From the NCBI GenBank assembly GCA_938017825.1, contig CALIJE010000042.1:56938-120937 (forward strand): 64,000 bases of DNA, in the 5' to 3' direction. The notes beneath the pieces are model-generated. The model made no database searches. It was given only the letters and a program-made list of their open reading frames with translations, and was not told the origin of the DNA. Position numbers and translations under genes: made by a program. This document shows positions 61,301 through 64,000 of the stretch, piece after piece. Position 1 is the first letter of the stretch. Every line of letters starts with the position of its first letter. The stretch comes from an uncultured Flavobacteriaceae bacterium (lineage in GTDB: Bacteria; Bacteroidota; Bacteroidia; Flavobacteriales; Flavobacteriaceae).

Positions 61301-64000
61301 ATGTTAAAGACTACTCTTCGTCTCATTTTTGTTCTCTTTTGTGCTAATCTTACAGCACAATTAGATTTGAGTTTATCCCAAACTGAGGCGATATGTTCAT
61401 CTGATGGTAGTATTCTAGCAGTAGCCTCTGGAGGTACAGAACCTTATCAATACAGAATAATAAGTGGCCCTGAACGACGAAATTTTCAATCTTCAGGACT
61501 TTTTCAGGCGCTTCAACCAGGTTTATATACCGTACAAGTACGAGATGCAGCTTTCGATAGACATTCCGAAACAATTGAGGTTTTAGGAAACTATGTATTG
61601 CCTGGGCTAACGGTTAGTTTTACAGACCCCACTTGTTCGAATAGTGCCGATGGGGAGGTGATCTTAACGGGCATAGATGGCAATTTGATTGGCACTACTG
61701 CTTTTCCTACGTATAAGTACCGAATTGTTGATTTGAGCACTACTCCGCAAACCGTTCTCCAAGAGCAAAATTCAGATACATTTAGCAATCTTGCAGCAGG
61801 TACCTATACCCTCCAGATTGAAGATGGCTGTCAAAACATCGTCAGCGAGACCGTGACTATAGAAGCTCCTACGATTGTTGCTTTAGACGGAGCTATTGAT
61901 TTTATAGAAAAAGTTGCTTGCGATTTATACGAGGTTGAGTACGCCCCGTTCGGGAGGGGGGTGTCACCTCACAATGTTACCGTAACCGAGGATTTAACAG
62001 GAAATACGGTTTTTTCAGGTTTAATCGATACCAGTTCTGGCCTTTCCTATAGTCTCGGTACGAATTTTAGTTTCGGGGTTGACTATACGGTAGACGTCGT
62101 AGATGCTTGTGGGCAAACCGACACTATGAATTTTGGATCTGTTCCAGATATGGAAATGTATAGAAGAAAAGCAACCGATTGTTCTGGGGATACGAATTTC
62201 TTTGTTTATATGTCACTAACAGGTACAACCTCTGGTGAACGCAGCATTATGGTACCGGCTACTCTTACCCTTACGAACCAGTCGGACGCGACCGATGTAG
62301 TTGTCTATAATATTACCGACCCCAATGACTTGCAAGTTCTTATCAATCAGGCCGACATAAGTCTCGGGGACACCTATGATGCTGTTTTAGAGGATAATTG
62401 CAAATATTTGACCACGAGGACTTTAACTTTTGAAAGTTTGCCGAGTGCCTATTTTGTTGCCAATGTAATCGATGAACGCGGTTGTTTGGACGGAACCACT
62501 TCAATGGCTTTTCATGTACGAAATGGAGGTATACAGGCCATAAGGGTAACCATTACATCCGGACCCGCTAGTTTTACTTCGGAAAGTGGTGTAGTTACGA
62601 ATTATACCTACCCTAGGGTTTTTGATCGAACAGATCGAAATTCAATGTACCCCGACGCCTTTCCGCCGGGGAGCTACCAAGCCGAAATAACCAATGGTTG
62701 TGATACGGGAATCGTAAACTGGGACATTTTGCCTTCCGATACCGTCGAACATGATTTTTCTTTGGATTTTCAACAAAGTTGCGGAAACCTTAATTCGTTG
62801 ATCATTAATCCGAATGTACTTAAAGCCTCCGGTAATTCATACTATACCAACGTAAATGTAATCAATACTGATACTGGTGACAATATATTTAGAGAGAGTA
62901 TTTGGTTCTTCACAGAGGGAATGCCGGTTACCATACCCAATCTGCCAACAGGTAATTACCAATTGTTTCTTGAACACCAAAGTGCCGGGGAATGCAGTTC
63001 ATATTATGCTTACACCTGTCCCTGTGAATCCCAAGCCGTTAATGTAACGATCCCTGAATATGTTCCGACGTCATTTGATAGAATTTTTGGGTTTACCTGT
63101 ACCGAAGGGTCGGGTGTCATTTTAGCGGAAGGTGCCAATGGTGTTGCGCCCTATCAATATGAAATTATAGATTCTTCAATACCTGCGAACATAGGCCGTG
63201 TTTCTACCGATGGTGTTTTCGAAAATACAGATGAAGGTACCTATACCATTAGGATAACCGATAGTTGTGGTAATTCTGCAGACGGTGCTTTTGAAGTTAC
63301 CCCGTATCTGCCAAGTTTAGTGGCAGTCTGTGACCCTTCGGGTACGCGCGTAACCATTTCGGCAAATCCAATTCCCAATGCGGAATTTACATGGATAGAT
63401 GATGCCGGTACCATTGTACAACAAGGCGCAAGCAATGAATTGATTTTTGATCCTTTTGATGCTTCGCTAGGTGGCGATTATACGTTACAAGTTGCAGCCC
63501 CAGGGGGACTAAGTTGTACTATTTTTGATGGTTCCATTACCGTTCCAAATTTCCCATGTAGCGCACGGATAGACGTGAGTAAAACGGTTGAATCAGGACC
63601 GATCTATGATGACATTGCAGACGAATATGCGGTAACATATCGCATAACTGCAGATAACCTTGGCGGCTTAGCCGGCAGCTATGACGTGACCGATACCTTC
63701 ACCTTGGGAACGGGCCTTACCGTTACCAGTGCGACCTTGGCCTATGGCGGGGAAAGCGATGGTGTAGACGGTACGATATTGAGCCCCTTCAACAGCGGTG
63801 ATCAGATAATCACGGGAGAGTCCCTTGCCGGTCTTCGAACGGAGAGTTGGTTGGTAACGGCCATTTTCACGGTCGACAGGGATGCCTTCGACCCGACGCA
63901 GGATTGTACCAACGGCGGTGGTTTAGGGAACCAGATCACGGTACCGGGAGATACCGACCCCTCGAACAACATGGCATGCGTGCCGGTGGGCATCGGTAAT
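61301..64000 (+). CDS. Giant secreted adhesin with SprB-like repeats and DUF11, C-terminus off the window
   Basis: The frame opens at ATG 61301 and is still open at the right edge: 900 codons are visible. A Sec signal covers about 1-19 (LRLIFVLFCANLTAQ). SprB-like repeats occur at about 26-105 (CSSDGSILAVASGGTEPYQY), 115-190 (CSNSADGEVILTGIDG) and 595-675 (CTEGSGVILAEGANGVAPYQ). Other Ig-like Cys-containing units lie between. A DUF11 module starts near 755 (IDVSKTVESGPIYDD). Such proteins are usually exported by the type IX system and act in adhesion or gliding; the expected C-terminal sorting domain is beyond the window. GC rises sharply from about 63570 onward. Confidence 0.9.
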   Translation, partial: MLKTTLRLIFVLFCANLTAQLDLSLSQTEAICSSDGSILAVASGGTEPYQYRIISGPERRNFQSSGLFQALQPGLYTVQVRDAAFDRHSETIEVLGNYVLPGLTVSFTDPTCSNSADGEVILTGIDGNLIGTTAFPTYKYRIVDLSTTPQTVLQEQNSDTFSNLAAGTYTLQIEDGCQNIVSETVTIEAPTIVALDGAIDFIEKVACDLYEVEYAPFGRGVSPHNVTVTEDLTGNTVFSGLIDTSSGLSYSLGTNFSFGVDYTVDVVDACGQTDTMNFGSVPDMEMYRRKATDCSGDTNFFVYMSLTGTTSGERSIMVPATLTLTNQSDATDVVVYNITDPNDLQVLINQADISLGDTYDAVLEDNCKYLTTRTLTFESLPSAYFVANVIDERGCLDGTTSMAFHVRNGGIQAIRVTITSGPASFTSESGVVTNYTYPRVFDRTDRNSMYPDAFPPGSYQAEITNGCDTGIVNWDILPSDTVEHDFSLDFQQSCGNLNSLIINPNVLKASGNSYYTNVNVINTDTGDNIFRESIWFFTEGMPVTIPNLPTGNYQLFLEHQSAGECSSYYAYTCPCESQAVNVTIPEYVPTSFDRIFGFTCTEGSGVILAEGANGVAPYQYEIIDSSIPANIGRVSTDGVFENTDEGTYTIRITDSCGNSADGAFEVTPYLPSLVAVCDPSGTRVTISANPIPNAEFTWIDDAGTIVQQGASNELIFDPFDASLGGDYTLQVAAPGGLSCTIFDGSITVPNFPCSARIDVSKTVESGPIYDDIADEYAVTYRITADNLGGLAGSYDVTDTFTLGTGLTVTSATLAYGGESDGVDGTILSPFNSGDQIITGESLAGLRTESWLVTAIFTVDRDAFDPTQDCTNGGGLGNQITVPGDTDPSNNMACVPVGIGN

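Overview
This window is a chromosomal segment of a member of the Bacteroidota, most likely a marine Flavobacteriaceae. The evidence is a TonB-dependent receptor with a DUF4249 partner, DUF4252, DUF4294 and DUF6095-type proteins, lipoproteins, an orphan LytTR regulator, a SprB-repeat/DUF11 surface protein, the monomeric isocitrate dehydrogenase, weak Shine-Dalgarno signals, and many promoters of the Bacteroidota form TTG-N19-20-TAnnTTTG. The species cannot be named from sequence alone. Nearly all of the window is ordinary core chromosome. I see no phage, insertion sequence, CRISPR array, tRNA or rRNA.

Layout. 1-1.9 kb: a truncated lipoprotein, a small secreted barrel-like protein and a GIY-YIG protein. 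1.9-5.2 kb: leftward unit rmuC, thioesterase, gnd. 5.3-10.5 kb: vitamin B12 uptake locus, with leftward binding protein-permease-ATPase genes diverging from a rightward TonB receptor that sits behind a cobalamin riboswitch. 10.5-15.2 kb: S41 peptidase lipoprotein, then an ECF sigma factor, a membrane protein that is probably its anti-sigma factor, and three DUF4252 proteins. 15.3-20.6 kb: MscS channel, purB, haem-binding protein, sirtuin, TrmH, VOC protein. 20.6-25.8 kb: GH13 amylase lipoprotein, carboxypeptidase-regulatory-like protein, DEAD-box helicase, RdgB. 25.8-30.5 kb: ICMT-like methyltransferase, a SatD-like/DUF3307/hydrolase operon behind three 28-bp tandem repeats, and a fused SerB-SerA protein. 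30.6-35.9 kb: rlmH, nadC, BrkB-like protein, DUF2147, priA. 35.9-42.6 kb: LytTR regulator, rpsF-rpsR-rplI, hisS, NUDIX, M42 peptidase, DUF4294, DUF6095. 42.7-48.3 kb: DUF4249/TonB receptor pair and monomeric icd. 48.3-54.5 kb: a 655-bp gap, then rplS, trmD, GNAT, a coiled-coil membrane protein, a long-form GAPDH and HtrA. 54.6-61.0 kb: dapF-GNAT-mltG and a lysozyme-like protein, an RsmI-like methylase, a low-molecular-weight phosphatase, dnaA and a YbgC-like thioesterase. 61.3 kb to the end: a very large secreted adhesin that runs off the window.

The least explained parts are the repeat-controlled SatD-like operon, the ECF/DUF4252 cassette, the 48.3-49.0 kb gap with its own terminator and a 56-codon frame, the leader hairpin of the DEAD-box gene, and the abrupt GC rise inside the adhesin. 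I found no clear evidence of a wholly undescribed defence or mobile system.
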